A DNA stretch of 23,756 bases from Bacillota bacterium. GTDB lineage: Bacteria; Bacillota; Clostridia; Clostridiales; Caloramatoraceae. Position numbers and translations under genes: made by a program. Shown piece after piece: positions 1-8,095 of this stretch. The stretch lies in NCBI GenBank assembly GCA_023389275.1, contig JAEWEN010000098.1, positions 1 through 23,756 of the forward strand, given 5' to 3'. The notes beneath the pieces are model-generated. The model did not search any database. It saw nothing but the letters and a program-made list of their open reading frames with translations, and was not told where the DNA came from. Numbering within the stretch: the stretch's first letter is position 1; each line of letters opens with the position of its first letter.

Positions 1-17
1 TTTAAGGAGTGGTGTAA

Positions 18-443
18 ATGAGATGTATAGCACATCATAAAGAAAAACTAACGATTAAAGGAATCTCTAGAGATCATAACTTAACTATGGATATGTCGGC
101 TCCACTAGGAAATAATGAGGGAATGACTCCTGGGGAGGTTCTTTTAAATGCAATTGCAGGATGTAAGATTATATCATTTATGTCTCTTGCTAAAATGAGC
201 AGTTTAAAAATAGAAGACTTAGTAGTTGAAGTAGAAGGTGAAGTTGATAAAGATGGATTTGTGGAAGGAACTCAAATTCCTAAAAAAGCTATAAAATCTA
301 TTAAAACAATTTACAAAATTAAAACAACAAACTCTAAGGAAGAAATAGAAAATCATTTAAAATTAGTAGATCAGCTTTGTACAGTTGGAAATGTAATAAG
401 TGATAAAGTAGAAAAAACAAATGAAATAATAATTGAAAACTAA
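18..443 (+). CDS. OsmC/Ohr-family peroxiredoxin-like protein
   Basis: A 141-residue protein with the size and layout of OsmC/Ohr proteins, which reduce organic hydroperoxides with a pair of cysteines in the cytoplasm. Seen here: the segment PGEVLLNAIAGC (Glu40, Cys49) matches the first active-site region, and LCTVGNVIS (Cys121) matches the second, so both redox cysteines are present. The ATG at 18 follows an AAGGAG site at 4-9. The gene ends at a strong terminator and is not linked to the next gene; its promoter lies outside the window. Family membership is fairly secure. The true substrate (hydroperoxide or another thiol-reactive compound) is not shown by the sequence; this type is often annotated only as an OsmC family protein. 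Confidence 0.85.
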   Translation: MRCIAHHKEKLTIKGISRDHNLTMDMSAPLGNNEGMTPGEVLLNAIAGCKIISFMSLAKMSSLKIEDLVVEVEGEVDKDGFVEGTQIPKKAIKSIKTIYKIKTTNSKEEIENHLKLVDQLCTVGNVISDKVEKTNEIIIEN

Positions 444-447
444 TATA

Positions 448-487
448 AAAAGTAGTAGTTACATAAAACTACTACTTTTGTTTTTTT
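448..487 (+). terminator. Intrinsic terminator after the OsmC gene
   Basis: A 13-bp perfect hairpin (arms 448-460 and 467-479, loop 461-466) is followed by G and seven T. It sits just after the OsmC stop codon. The A-rich left flank could give weak function in reverse as well. Confidence 0.9.
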
Positions 488-488
488 G

Positions 489-518
489 TTGAACTATATC
501 TAGTTTTAGTATTAATAT
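489..518 (+). promoter_or_regulatory. Possible sigma-A promoter for the TDT transporter
   Basis: TTGAAC (489-494) and TAATAT (513-518) are separated by 18 nt, directly downstream of the preceding terminator and about 55 nt before the GTG start. The match is moderate in a very A/T-rich region, so this is a tentative call. Confidence 0.35.
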
Positions 519-574
519 TATAAGTGACTAATGGAAAACCTATATTAGAGTAAACTTAAAAGGGAGGATTAGAT

Positions 575-1552
575 GTGAAATTAAGTATGCATAATATGGT
601 AAGTAGTTTAAAATCAGTACACAACAATCTACCTATAGGAATAATAGCTACTTGTGTAGGTGCAACAACACTTTCTAATATATTTGCACTTCATGAACTT
701 ATATATTTAAAAGATGTTTTTATGAATTTAGCAGCATTTGTAGCATTACTTGGAGTTTTGAAAGTAATTATATATAAAGATAAGGTAAAAGAAGAACTAA
801 ACTTACCTGTTGTAGCAAGTGTTTTTCCTACATTTGGGATGCTTACAATGATACTTGGAAATTATTATTTAAAGTTTAGTTATATTTTAGGAAAAGGAAT
901 GTGGACAATAGGACTTACTATATATTTAGTTTTATCTGTTATTGCTGTTTATAAACATATAATAAAAAAGTTTAACTTTAATACTTTTGTCCCAAGTTTT
1001 TTCATACCTTTTGTAGGAATACTAGTAGCATGTGTTAGCAGTACAGGAATGAATGAGCCAATACTTACAAAGTATATTTTTTATTGGGGAACTATTACTT
1101 ACTTTATACTTTTACCAATAATGATTTATAGGATTTATAAAGGGCATATTGATACTATAATTTTTCCAACAGTAGTTATAATGGCAGCTCCTCCAAGTCT
1201 TGTTGTTGTTAGCTATTTAACTATTTTTGACACATTTAATAAAGGTTTTATAACCTTTATGATTAGCCTTGTTTTAATAATGACTTTATTTGCTTATACA
1301 AGAATACCTATTTGTTTAAAAGAGGATTTTAATGTAGGCTTTGCAAGTCTTACATTTCCACTTGCTATATCTACATTAGCTACATTTAAAACAAGTATGT
1401 ATTTTGAAAATATAAATATTACTTTTAGTCATTTTCTACAGTTAGCAGGTGTTATAGAACTATTTATTGCAACATCGATTATAGGATTTGTATTATATAA
1501 TTTATTTATATTATTATTTAGAAAGCTTAGTGCAAAAGATGCAATGGAATAA
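575..1552 (+). CDS. TDT-family (TehA/SLAC1-like) membrane transporter
   Basis: A 325-residue, almost wholly hydrophobic protein with about ten predicted membrane helices, the usual size and topology of the tellurite-resistance/dicarboxylate transporter (TDT) family. Members move anions such as malate, sulfite or chloride across the cytoplasmic membrane; the substrate cannot be read here. Segments such as GKGMWTIGLTIYLVLSV and PTVVIMAAPPSLVVVSY resemble the paired helices of TehA-like proteins. The start is the GTG at 575, seven bases after AGGGAGG (561-567); the ATG two bases earlier is in another frame and is followed at once by TGA. It appears to be a single-gene unit between two terminators. 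Confidence 0.75.
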   Translation: MKLSMHNMVSSLKSVHNNLPIGIIATCVGATTLSNIFALHELIYLKDVFMNLAAFVALLGVLKVIIYKDKVKEELNLPVVASVFPTFGMLTMILGNYYLKFSYILGKGMWTIGLTIYLVLSVIAVYKHIIKKFNFNTFVPSFFIPFVGILVACVSSTGMNEPILTKYIFYWGTITYFILLPIMIYRIYKGHIDTIIFPTVVIMAAPPSLVVVSYLTIFDTFNKGFITFMISLVLIMTLFAYTRIPICLKEDFNVGFASLTFPLAISTLATFKTSMYFENINITFSHFLQLAGVIELFIATSIIGFVLYNLFILLFRKLSAKDAME

Positions 1553-1584
1553 AAATAGTAATGGAATTATCCATTACTATTTTT
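1551..1584. terminator. Bidirectional terminator between convergent genes
   Basis: A 15-bp perfect hairpin (arms 1551-1565 and 1570-1584, loop ATTA) has A-runs on the left and T-runs on the right, so it can stop both converging transcripts. The left arm overlaps the TDT stop codon and the right arm overlaps the stop codon of the leftward gene. Confidence 0.88.
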
Positions 1585-2167
1585 AAATTTTGCATGCTTC
1601 TTTTAATCCTAAGCTAGGTATACGAAGAAGTTTGTTTAATACATTATTTTTTAAAGCTACCATAGGTAGGTCTATATCTTCCTTTTCTAAAAGTTCATTA
1701 AGTACTTCAATAAAAACTCCTTTTTCTTTCTTTACTGAGCAGTTTTTTAAAACAGTATCAATACATTCACAGCTAGAAAATTCTCCTCCCCATTTTCCAG
1801 AAAAACAAGTACTTACTCCACAACTTGGACTTCCATCAATTCCTATAATACCTAAAACATCAAATCTATCTGGTTCATTTAAATAGGCTTTTATTTGAAG
1901 TATATATGGAACTAGTATTTCTTTGCATTTTTCTTTATAAAATGGATTATCAAATTGATTTTTACTATGTCCCCATCTATTTGCACCGTACATTAAAAAT
2001 TCAGGACAAGGCAATTGTATTAATTGTATATTGTGACTTGCACATTCCTTTAAAAACCTTTTTCTAGTTAGGTTTTCAGAAACTTTTCCTTCTTGATTAT
2101 GATAAAAAACCTTAGATGCAGTATTTAGTATACAGTGACTTACAAAAACAATTTTAGATTTGCTCAT
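1583..2167 (-). CDS. TudS-related (DUF523-like) putative Fe-S desulfidase
   Basis: A 194-residue protein related to DUF523/TudS. Established knowledge: TudS enzymes use a [4Fe-4S] cluster held by three cysteines, with a free iron site, to remove sulfur from thiouracils and similar compounds. Seen here: SHCILN (Cys12), LPCPE (Cys54) and GSPSCG (Cys116) lie in the expected order and spacing, so the cluster-binding set looks complete. The N-terminal SHCILN and the segment with YGANRWGHSKNQFDNP set it apart from classical DUF523 proteins; it fits the subgroup I know as CD3072-type TudS-related proteins, but that name is from memory. The ATG at 2167 is preceded by GAGAGGGG. It is monocistronic and converges with the TDT gene. 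Its substrate is unknown. Confidence 0.75.
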   Translation of the reverse strand: MSKSKIVFVSHCILNTASKVFYHNQEGKVSENLTRKRFLKECASHNIQLIQLPCPEFLMYGANRWGHSKNQFDNPFYKEKCKEILVPYILQIKAYLNEPDRFDVLGIIGIDGSPSCGVSTCFSGKWGGEFSSCECIDTVLKNCSVKKEKGVFIEVLNELLEKEDIDLPMVALKNNVLNKLLRIPSLGLKEACKI

Positions 2168-2328
2168 TATAGCCCCTCTCTACTTAAATATTTAAAAATC
2201 AAATGTGTTTTGAACTATAATATCATTTATTTAACAATATATGAAATTGTTGTTTTAAATATATTTGTTTTAATCTATAGGCAAAGCTTTAAAAATAGAA
2301 AAAATTAAAATAAATATTGTAAATGGTA

Positions 2329-2357
2329 TTGATAATTATTATCATGTATGTTAATAT
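2329..2357 (+). promoter_or_regulatory. Promoter with an embedded perfect Fur box
   Basis: TGATAATTATTATCA (2330-2344) is a perfect 7-1-7 inverted repeat identical to the core Fur-box pattern tGATAATnATTATCa. It covers the -35 hexamer TTGATA (2329-2334) and most of a 17-nt spacer leading to the -10 TAATAT (2352-2357). Fur-Fe(II) bound here would block RNA polymerase. Transcription should start near 2364 and read into the ABC half-transporter pair. Fur binding is inferred. Confidence 0.8.
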
Positions 2358-2409
2358 TGGTTTGTATTCAAACTAATGCTAGCATATTTTAAATTTGGAG
2401 GATAAAACT

Positions 2410-4155
2410 ATGATGATAAATAAACGGCTAATTAATATATGTAAAGAGTCTAAAAAGTACATAGGATTAACTGTTTTAGTAAATTTAATATCAATGTTAT
2501 GTAATATTATAATCATAATGATAATAGGACACTTTATTAATCAGGTTTATAAAGGAGAAGTTAATATAAGTGCTAGTTTTCTTTTAGGATTTACATCCTT
2601 AATTTTACTTCTTTTAATTACAAGATTTGTATGTAATATTTTATATTCAAGATTTTCAAATTTAGCATCTGAAAGTGCAAGGGTAAAATTAAGAGAAATA
2701 ATATATAAAAAGCTTTTAAAATTAGGGACAAGATATACTTCAGTTGAAAAAACGTCTTCAGTTGTTCAGGTAATGGTTGAGGGAATAGAGCAATTAGAGG
2801 TTTACTTTGGTAAGTACCTTCCACAGTTTTTCTATTCTGTTTTAACACCTGTAATACTTTTTATATTTATGAGTTTCATATCATTTAAAGCTGCTATTGT
2901 ATTTATTTTAGCAGTGCCGTTAATACCAATTTCTATTATAGCTATTATGAAAATAGCAAAAAGAATATTAAAAGATTATTGGAAAAGCTACTCAGATCTT
3001 GGAGGAACTTTTTTAGAAAATCTTCAAGGGTTATCTACGTTAAAGGTTTTTAATATAGACAAAGAAAAGCATGAAAAAATGAATATAGAAGCAGAAGGCT
3101 TTAGAAAAATAACTATGAAGGTTTTAAGTATGCAGCTTAACTCAATAACTATTATGGATTTAGTAGCTTTTGTAGGATCTGCTGCAGGGACTATAGTAGG
3201 GCTTATTCAATTTAAAAATGGTGAAATATATGTAGGAAGCCTTATTGTAATTATTTTACTTTCCTCAGAGTTTTTTATTCCATTAAGACTTTTAGGGTCA
3301 TTTTTCCACATTGCTATGAATGGAATGGCAGCATCTGATAAAATGTTTTCAATACTTGATGCAAAAGAAATAAGCAAAAACGTTTTATTTAGTATTGATA
3401 ATGAAAATATAAATTCAATAAAACTAAACAATGTAGGGTTTAGTTATGATGGAGAGAGAAAAATACTATCAAATATTACAATGAATATTGAAAAAGGTGG
3501 AGTTGTTGCTATTGTTGGAGAAAGTGGTTCTGGGAAAAGTACAATAGCCTCACTTATTTTAAATAGTTATACTGTAAATAGTGGTGAAATACTTATAAAC
3601 AATAAAAATATAGATAATATAAATCAAAATGAAATATATAAAAATATAGGAATAGTATCTACAAATAGCCATATTTTTAATGGAAGCATATTAGATAACC
3701 TTTTAATAGGAAATAAAAATGCAACAAAAGAAGAAATAAATAATGCATTAAAAGTTTCAAGATTATATGATTTTGTAGGTAGTTTAAAGTATGGCATTAA
3801 CACTATGGTTGGAGAAGGTGGAAACCTTCTTTCTGGAGGGCAAAAACAAAGATTAGCACTTGCTAGAATTATACTTTCAAATAAAGATGTAATAATATTT
3901 GATGAGGCTACATCAAATATAGATGTAGAAAGTGAAGAAAGTATATGGGATGCTATATATGAAATTTCAAGGGATAAAATAGTAATTGTAATATCCCATA
4001 GATTAGCTAATGTAAAAAGAGCTAAAAACATTTATGTTTTAAACAAAGGTGTTATAGCTGAGAATGGAAGTCATAATCAGCTTTTGGAAAAAGGTGGACA
4101 CTACACATATATGTTAGAGAAGCAACTAGAACTAGAAAAAATAAGAGAGGTGTAA
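2410..4155 (+). CDS. ABC half-transporter, exporter fold, CydD-like
   Basis: A 581-residue half-transporter: six membrane helices (about residues 15-310) followed by an ATPase domain. Walker A GESGSGKST is at about 370-378, signature LSGGQ near 474-478, and Walker B FDEATSN near 497 with the catalytic Glu and a SHR H-loop, so the site is complete. The helix-bundle segment LQGLSTLKVFNIDKEKH resembles the CydD branch. The ATG at 2410 is chosen because GGAGG (2397-2401) lies eight bases before it; a TTG at 2395 would overlap that site. The next gene, three bases on, encodes its likely partner, giving a heterodimer. CydDC proteins handle heme or thiols, and related exporter-fold pairs (YbtPQ, IrtAB) import ferric siderophores. 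The Fur box upstream favours an iron- or heme-linked substrate; direction and substrate are inference. Confidence 0.8.
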   Translation: MMINKRLINICKESKKYIGLTVLVNLISMLCNIIIIMIIGHFINQVYKGEVNISASFLLGFTSLILLLLITRFVCNILYSRFSNLASESARVKLREIIYKKLLKLGTRYTSVEKTSSVVQVMVEGIEQLEVYFGKYLPQFFYSVLTPVILFIFMSFISFKAAIVFILAVPLIPISIIAIMKIAKRILKDYWKSYSDLGGTFLENLQGLSTLKVFNIDKEKHEKMNIEAEGFRKITMKVLSMQLNSITIMDLVAFVGSAAGTIVGLIQFKNGEIYVGSLIVIILLSSEFFIPLRLLGSFFHIAMNGMAASDKMFSILDAKEISKNVLFSIDNENINSIKLNNVGFSYDGERKILSNITMNIEKGGVVAIVGESGSGKSTIASLILNSYTVNSGEILINNKNIDNINQNEIYKNIGIVSTNSHIFNGSILDNLLIGNKNATKEEINNALKVSRLYDFVGSLKYGINTMVGEGGNLLSGGQKQRLALARIILSNKDVIIFDEATSNIDVESEESIWDAIYEISRDKIVIVISHRLANVKRAKNIYVLNKGVIAENGSHNQLLEKGGHYTYMLEKQLELEKIREV

Positions 4156-4158
4156 TTT

Positions 4159-5850
4159 ATGGATAAAAGACAATCGGGATTCAAAATTATGAAGCGACTT
4201 ATAGTAGAGCTTAAACCTCTTGCACCTATTATGTGTATTACTATTTTTCTAGGGGTTTTAGGTTTCTTAGCAGCAATATCTATAGCAAGCTTTGGAGCAA
4301 TCGCTATAGGAAGTTATATAGGTGAAATAACTTTTGTAAGTTTTAACACAGCTATTTTAATTATGATAATCTCAGCTATTTTAAGAGGATTTTTAAGATA
4401 TGGTGAGCAGTTATCAGGACATTATATAGCTTTTAAAATACTTTATATATTAAGGGATAAAATGTTTGGTGCTCTTAGAAAGCTAGCACCTGCTAAGCTT
4501 GATGGAAAAGAAAAAGGAAATCTTATATCTTTAATAACATCTGATATAGAGCTTTTAGAAGTATTTTATGCACACACAATAGCACCTATAAGCATAGCTA
4601 TTATTACAAATACAATAATATCAATTATATTATTTTTAATAAATCCATGGTTTGGATTATTAGCAGTAGTATTTTTCTTAATAGTAGGATTTGTTATACC
4701 TTATTTTTCTTCTTCAATTGGAGAAAAAGCAGGTGTAGAGTATAGAGATATATTTGGAAAAAGCAACTCATACATATTAGAGTCTTTAAGAGGACTTAAT
4801 GAAATACTTTTATTTAGAAATAATAATGAAAGACTTAAAAAATTAAATCAAAATTCTAAAGATCTAAATAAAAGACTAGAGAAAATTAAAACACATGAAG
4901 GAATAATTAGAGCTGTAACAGATATAACAATAGTTGTTGCTATTTTAACATTTGTATTTGTAGGATATTTAGAATATTCTAAAGGGAATATTTCGTTTTC
5001 ATGGATGATAGTTTCAATAGTTATAATAGCATCATCATTTGGACCAGTTGTAGCTTTAAGTAATCTTTCAAATACACTTCTTCAAACATTTGCTTGCGCA
5101 GAAAGAATATTTAACATATTAGATGAAAAACCAGAAGTTGAGGAAGTAGTAAGTGGACAAGATATAAAAGGAGAATCTATAAGTTATGAAAATGTAGGTT
5201 TTTCATATAAAGGAAGAAAAGAAAAAATATTTGATGGGGCAAATATTAAAATAAATAAAGGGGATAAAATAGCTTTAATAGGAGAAAGTGGAATAGGAAA
5301 AAGCACTTTTGTAAAGCTAATAATGAGATTTTGGGATGTTGATAATGGAAATATAAATATTGATAATGTAAACATAAAAAATATTAACACAAAATCTTTA
5401 AGAAAAAGCCAAACACTAGTAAGTCAAGAAACCTATCTTTTTAATGAATCAATTTTAGATAATATAAAAGTAGGGAATCTTGCTGCAACAAAAGAGGAAG
5501 TTATTAATGCAGCTAAAAAAGCATCTATACATGATTTTATAGAAAGTCTTCCTAATGGATATGAAACAAAAGTAGGAGAATTAGGTTCTAGCCTTTCATC
5601 TGGAGAAAAACAAAGAATAGGACTTGCAAGGTCATTTTTATCAAATAATCAAATACTTATATTAGATGAGCCAACAAGTAATCTTGATGCTCTTAATGAA
5701 GGGGAAATTTTAAAATCTATTAATGAAAACTGCAAAGATAAAACAATAATATTAATTTCCCATAGAAAATCTACTACAGCTATATGTAATAGTGTTTTTA
5801 AATTAGAAAATAAAAAAATCACTTATCTTATTAAGGGGGAAATAAGGTGA
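4159..5850 (+). CDS. ABC half-transporter, exporter fold, CydC-like
   Basis: A 563-residue half-transporter with six membrane helices (about 20-310) and an ATPase domain. Walker A GESGIGKST begins near residue 375 and Walker B LDEPTSN near 502, with an ISHR H-loop. The signature is LSSGE rather than LSGGQ, a degenerate form that in heterodimeric exporters often marks one weaker nucleotide site. The segment LRGLNEILLFRNNNERLKKLN resembles the CydC branch. The ATG at 4159 follows AGAGAGGTG, three bases after the stop of the CydD-like gene, implying coupled translation and a heterodimer. Its stop overlaps the start of the YbaN gene as GTGA. Membership in the CydDC-like group is fairly sure. A role in cytochrome bd assembly is not supported, since no cydAB is present here. 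Confidence 0.8.
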   Translation: MDKRQSGFKIMKRLIVELKPLAPIMCITIFLGVLGFLAAISIASFGAIAIGSYIGEITFVSFNTAILIMIISAILRGFLRYGEQLSGHYIAFKILYILRDKMFGALRKLAPAKLDGKEKGNLISLITSDIELLEVFYAHTIAPISIAIITNTIISIILFLINPWFGLLAVVFFLIVGFVIPYFSSSIGEKAGVEYRDIFGKSNSYILESLRGLNEILLFRNNNERLKKLNQNSKDLNKRLEKIKTHEGIIRAVTDITIVVAILTFVFVGYLEYSKGNISFSWMIVSIVIIASSFGPVVALSNLSNTLLQTFACAERIFNILDEKPEVEEVVSGQDIKGESISYENVGFSYKGRKEKIFDGANIKINKGDKIALIGESGIGKSTFVKLIMRFWDVDNGNINIDNVNIKNINTKSLRKSQTLVSQETYLFNESILDNIKVGNLAATKEEVINAAKKASIHDFIESLPNGYETKVGELGSSLSSGEKQRIGLARSFLSNNQILILDEPTSNLDALNEGEILKSINENCKDKTIILISHRKSTTAICNSVFKLENKKITYLIKGEIR

Positions 5851-6242
5851 ATAAAATAAAAAGATATTTATACATTACAGTAGGGTTAATAGCTTTTGCA
5901 TTAGGTGCAATAGGAGTTATAATCCCAGTTCTTCCTACTACTCCATTTTTGCTTTTAGCATCTTTTTGCTTTGCTAGAGGATCTGAAAAGTTTAATAACT
6001 GGTTTGTTGGAACTTCACTTTATAAAAAACATTTAGAAAGCTTTGTTAAAAAAAGAGAAATGACTTTAAAACAAAAAATATGCATATTAGCATTTGCTGA
6101 TTTTATGATAGCTTTTCCGCTATTTATAATAGACAGTTTAATAGTTAAAAGTTTATTGGTTTTAGTAATTGTTTTTAAATTTTATTATTTTATTTTTAGG
6201 ATTAAAACTACAAAATCTCAAGTTATTAATGAAATAGAATAG
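5847..6242 (+). CDS. YbaN/DUF454 family inner-membrane protein
   Basis: A 131-residue membrane protein. The N-terminal half carries the DUF454 hallmark: a glycine-rich helix (ALGAIGVIIPVLPTTPFLLL, residues 18-37) followed by a Phe-Ala-Arg-Gly-Ser motif and a short amphipathic stretch. Two more hydrophobic helices follow near 80-115. The GTG start at 5847 overlaps the TGA of the preceding ABC gene, with AAGGGGG at 5833-5839, so translation is probably coupled. The molecular function of DUF454 is unknown to me. Its place here suggests an accessory membrane role in the Fur-controlled transporter operon. Length and motif fit the family well. Confidence 0.85.
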   Translation: MNKIKRYLYITVGLIAFALGAIGVIIPVLPTTPFLLLASFCFARGSEKFNNWFVGTSLYKKHLESFVKKREMTLKQKICILAFADFMIAFPLFIIDSLIVKSLLVLVIVFKFYYFIFRIKTTKSQVINEIE

Positions 6243-6252
6243 GAGCTTATTT

Positions 6253-6567
6253 ATGACAAGATTATCATCTATGTTTTTCATGCTATCTTTACTATCTTTT
6301 TATATACCTAAAATATTTAAAATTAAAAATAAGAAATTTATTAATTTTCACATAGTTATGGGTATAATGTCTTTTATATCTATGTTAGTAGTTTTTATTA
6401 GGTCTATAGGAACAGAGGATTTTATAAAGTATTTAGGATTTACACTAATACTTATAGGAATATTAATCTCAGGTTATTTTAAAAGAAATAAAAAAGCTGG
6501 AAAGATACACTTAACAATTACAATAGGATTTTTTCTATACTTAATTATAAGTATAAACTTTCTATAA
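6253..6567 (+). CDS. Small four-helix membrane protein of unknown function
   Basis: A 104-residue hydrophobic protein with four predicted helices and short basic loops (KIKNKK near 23, KRNKKAGK near 77). I do not recognise a named family. A visible oddity is one histidine at the start of helix 2 (NFHIVMG) and another at the start of helix 4 (GKIHLTITIG), each followed by a small-residue helix. This recalls the bis-His arrangement of small b-type cytochromes, but that is only a suggestion. The ATG at 6253 follows AGGAG, ten bases after the YbaN stop. It is the last gene before a terminator, so it should be under the same Fur box. Confidence 0.6.
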   Translation: MTRLSSMFFMLSLLSFYIPKIFKIKNKKFINFHIVMGIMSFISMLVVFIRSIGTEDFIKYLGFTLILIGILISGYFKRNKKAGKIHLTITIGFFLYLIISINFL

Positions 6568-6571
6568 AATA

Positions 6572-6605
6572 AAAAATAACTAGGTAAAACTACCTAGTTA
6601 TTTTT
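6572..6605. terminator. Bidirectional terminator between convergent operons
   Basis: A 15-bp perfect hairpin (arms 6572-6586 and 6591-6605, loop AAAC) is flanked by A-runs on the left and T-runs on the right. It ends the Fur-controlled operon and, in reverse, the lipoprotein operon, whose last stop codon lies inside it (6590-6592). Confidence 0.88.
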
Positions 6606-6982
6606 CTGTTTTTTATAAATATAAATATTCCACCTAAAATAATAAATAAACACACACATATATTTATTATTTGAAAACTTACACTTGTTATATTTAAACC
6701 TTCACGAATAATAGAAGCTGGAACTATAGCCAGTCTTTTAACTCCGTATAAAACTAAGGATAAAACAAAACAAATTCCTAAATTTATTATAGAATATAAA
6801 AATGATTTTTCGAATTTTTTATTTCTAGTGAAGAGTATAAAAGCTAAAAATAAAACTATCCATGAAACAAACAAAATAAGTCCTATATCTATTCTCATTT
6901 CAAGCCATTCACTTTTAAAACAAATTAAAGCTAAACTTAAGGAAATTAAAAAACTATTATATAGTAAAGTAAAGTATTTCAT
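6590..6982 (-). CDS. Small membrane protein, unknown function
   Basis: A 130-residue protein with four predicted membrane helices (about 7-23, 30-52, 60-82 and 98-123) and a basic tail (KNRKITR). I recognise no family. It starts only eight bases after the stop of the lipoprotein gene and is the last gene of the leftward operon. No good Shine-Dalgarno site precedes the ATG at 6982 (the upstream bases are A/T-rich), so translation may depend on ribosomes finishing the lipoprotein gene. A later start would cut helix 1, so the first Met is kept. By position it may be a membrane partner of the lipoprotein and the DUF4418 protein. Confidence 0.6.
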   Translation of the reverse strand: MKYFTLLYNSFLISLSLALICFKSEWLEMRIDIGLILFVSWIVLFLAFILFTRNKKFEKSFLYSIINLGICFVLSLVLYGVKRLAIVPASIIREGLNITSVSFQIINICVCLFIILGGIFIFIKNRKITR

Positions 6983-6990
6983 TATATTTA

Positions 6991-7644
6991 CTATTCTGCT
7001 ATACGGAAAATAACTGAAAGCTTAGTTCCATCAGCAGGAAGAACCTTATCATTTCCTGTAAATTTAACTTGTTTGTTTTCAACTGAACCTGTTGGGTATG
7101 CAGCATTACTTGTAATTCCAACAGCACAGCTATCTAAACATAAAATACATCCTGTGTTGTATTCCTTAGCTCTTTCTAGATTTCCACCAAAACGAATATC
7201 CATAGGTTTTTTCTCAGTTGCTGTTATAACTTCATCAAAAGGAATTTCTTTATCAGATCCTTCTAATTTAACAAATACATTTAATTTTTGCCCGTCTATA
7301 GAAACACCTTCACCAGCTTTAGCTTTCATATTTTTCATTGTTAAGTTGTTTCCAGGTTTTGCTCCAATTGAAAGTAGTGCTTCATGAAACTCTTTTTCAT
7401 CAGCAAGTCCACGTAAAACTGCTTTTTCTCCATTAGATCCATTTTTAAAAACTACGCCATGACGAGTACCTTCAGTAAAATATTTACCATTTACTTCAGC
7501 AGGTACAATAACTTCTTTTTTCTCTTTGTTAACAACTACCTTTTCACTTGTTTCTTTAGCTTCTTCCTTTGGCTTAGAAGAACCACATGAAACAAAGCTA
7601 AAAGCCATAACTATTGTTAACATTGCTAAAAGTATTTTTTTCAA
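6991..7644 (-). CDS. Lipoprotein with a CxxCxxxC motif (YdjY-domain-like)
   Basis: A 217-residue predicted lipoprotein. Residues 1-20 form a signal peptide ending in the lipobox FVSC, so Cys20 would carry the lipid and the protein would sit on the outer face of the membrane. A charged linker (about 21-45) precedes the conserved domain, which includes GTRHGVVFKNGSNGEKAVLRGL (59-80 in part) and the triad Cys166-Cys169-Cys173 in GCILCLDSC. The whole resembles clostridial proteins annotated as YdjY-domain proteins, a similarity recalled rather than searched. The cysteines could bind a metal, an Fe-S cluster or act in thiol redox. The TTG start at 7644 has AAGGGGG upstream. It lies 14 bases after the DUF4418 gene and is clearly co-transcribed with it. 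Confidence 0.72.
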   Translation of the reverse strand: MKKILLAMLTIVMAFSFVSCGSSKPKEEAKETSEKVVVNKEKKEVIVPAEVNGKYFTEGTRHGVVFKNGSNGEKAVLRGLADEKEFHEALLSIGAKPGNNLTMKNMKAKAGEGVSIDGQKLNVFVKLEGSDKEIPFDEVITATEKKPMDIRFGGNLERAKEYNTGCILCLDSCAVGITSNAAYPTGSVENKQVKFTGNDKVLPADGTKLSVIFRIAE

Positions 7645-7658
7645 GACTTTTTCCCCCT

Positions 7659-8063
7659 TTATTTTTTATCTTTTATGAATAACATAATAAGTCCAATAAT
7701 AATTGATAGGACTCCTCCCCCTCTTATCCATAGTGCTGTAGAGTGACAGTCCATAACTTTTTTACAAATTCCTATACCTATAAATGATTCAAATGTTACA
7801 CAAATAAGTAAAATACCTATTATAATAATAAGAATTGTATTGTACTTGTTATTTTTAAATATAGAAATAATACTTGCTACAAGTAGGATTATTCCTAAAA
7901 TAACAGCTACTTTTCCTGTATAAAAGCATTTCATATGAGTCATGTTTCCACTTGCAAGTTCTATTAACTTACTGCAAACAGGTGAGAAGGCAGTAATTCC
8001 TGCTAAAGTTAAAACTGACACTAAAGCTAATATGTAAGAAAATAGTTTAGATAAATTTTTCAT
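7659..8063 (-). CDS. DUF4418 family membrane protein
   Basis: A 134-residue protein with four predicted helices, matching DUF4418 in length and pattern. Two motifs at extracytoplasmic-looking loop edges stand out: MKCFYTG (Met44, Cys46) and MDCHSTA (Met104, Cys106, His107). Cys30 and Cys100 are also present. Such Met/Cys/His sets suggest metal or redox chemistry. The family's function is not known to me; what I recall is that it tends to lie beside FtsX-like permeases and LolD-like ATPases, exactly as here. The ATG at 8063 follows AAGGGG at 8073-8078. It is the first gene of the leftward operon. Confidence 0.75.
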   Translation of the reverse strand: MKNLSKLFSYILALVSVLTLAGITAFSPVCSKLIELASGNMTHMKCFYTGKVAVILGIILLVASIISIFKNNKYNTILIIIIGILLICVTFESFIGIGICKKVMDCHSTALWIRGGGVLSIIIGLIMLFIKDKK

Positions 8064-8095
8064 ACATCATTTCCCCTTAAAAATTAAATTATTAC

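Noticed and set aside
2233..2251. Inverted repeat AACAAT / ATTGTT in the gap before the Fur box
   Set aside because: Short A/T-only arms in a very A/T-rich gap, not placed on a clear promoter; expected by chance.
3624..4031. Open frame of 135 codons antisense to the CydD-like gene, and similar antisense frames elsewhere (1590-1886, 7073-7387, 13396-13695, 14744-15118)
   Set aside because: They are fully inside well-supported genes on the other strand, with no ribosome sites and unnatural composition.
2410..5850. Assigning the ABC pair as true CydDC for cytochrome bd
   Set aside because: No cydAB is near, and the Fur box points to iron; only the family likeness is supported.
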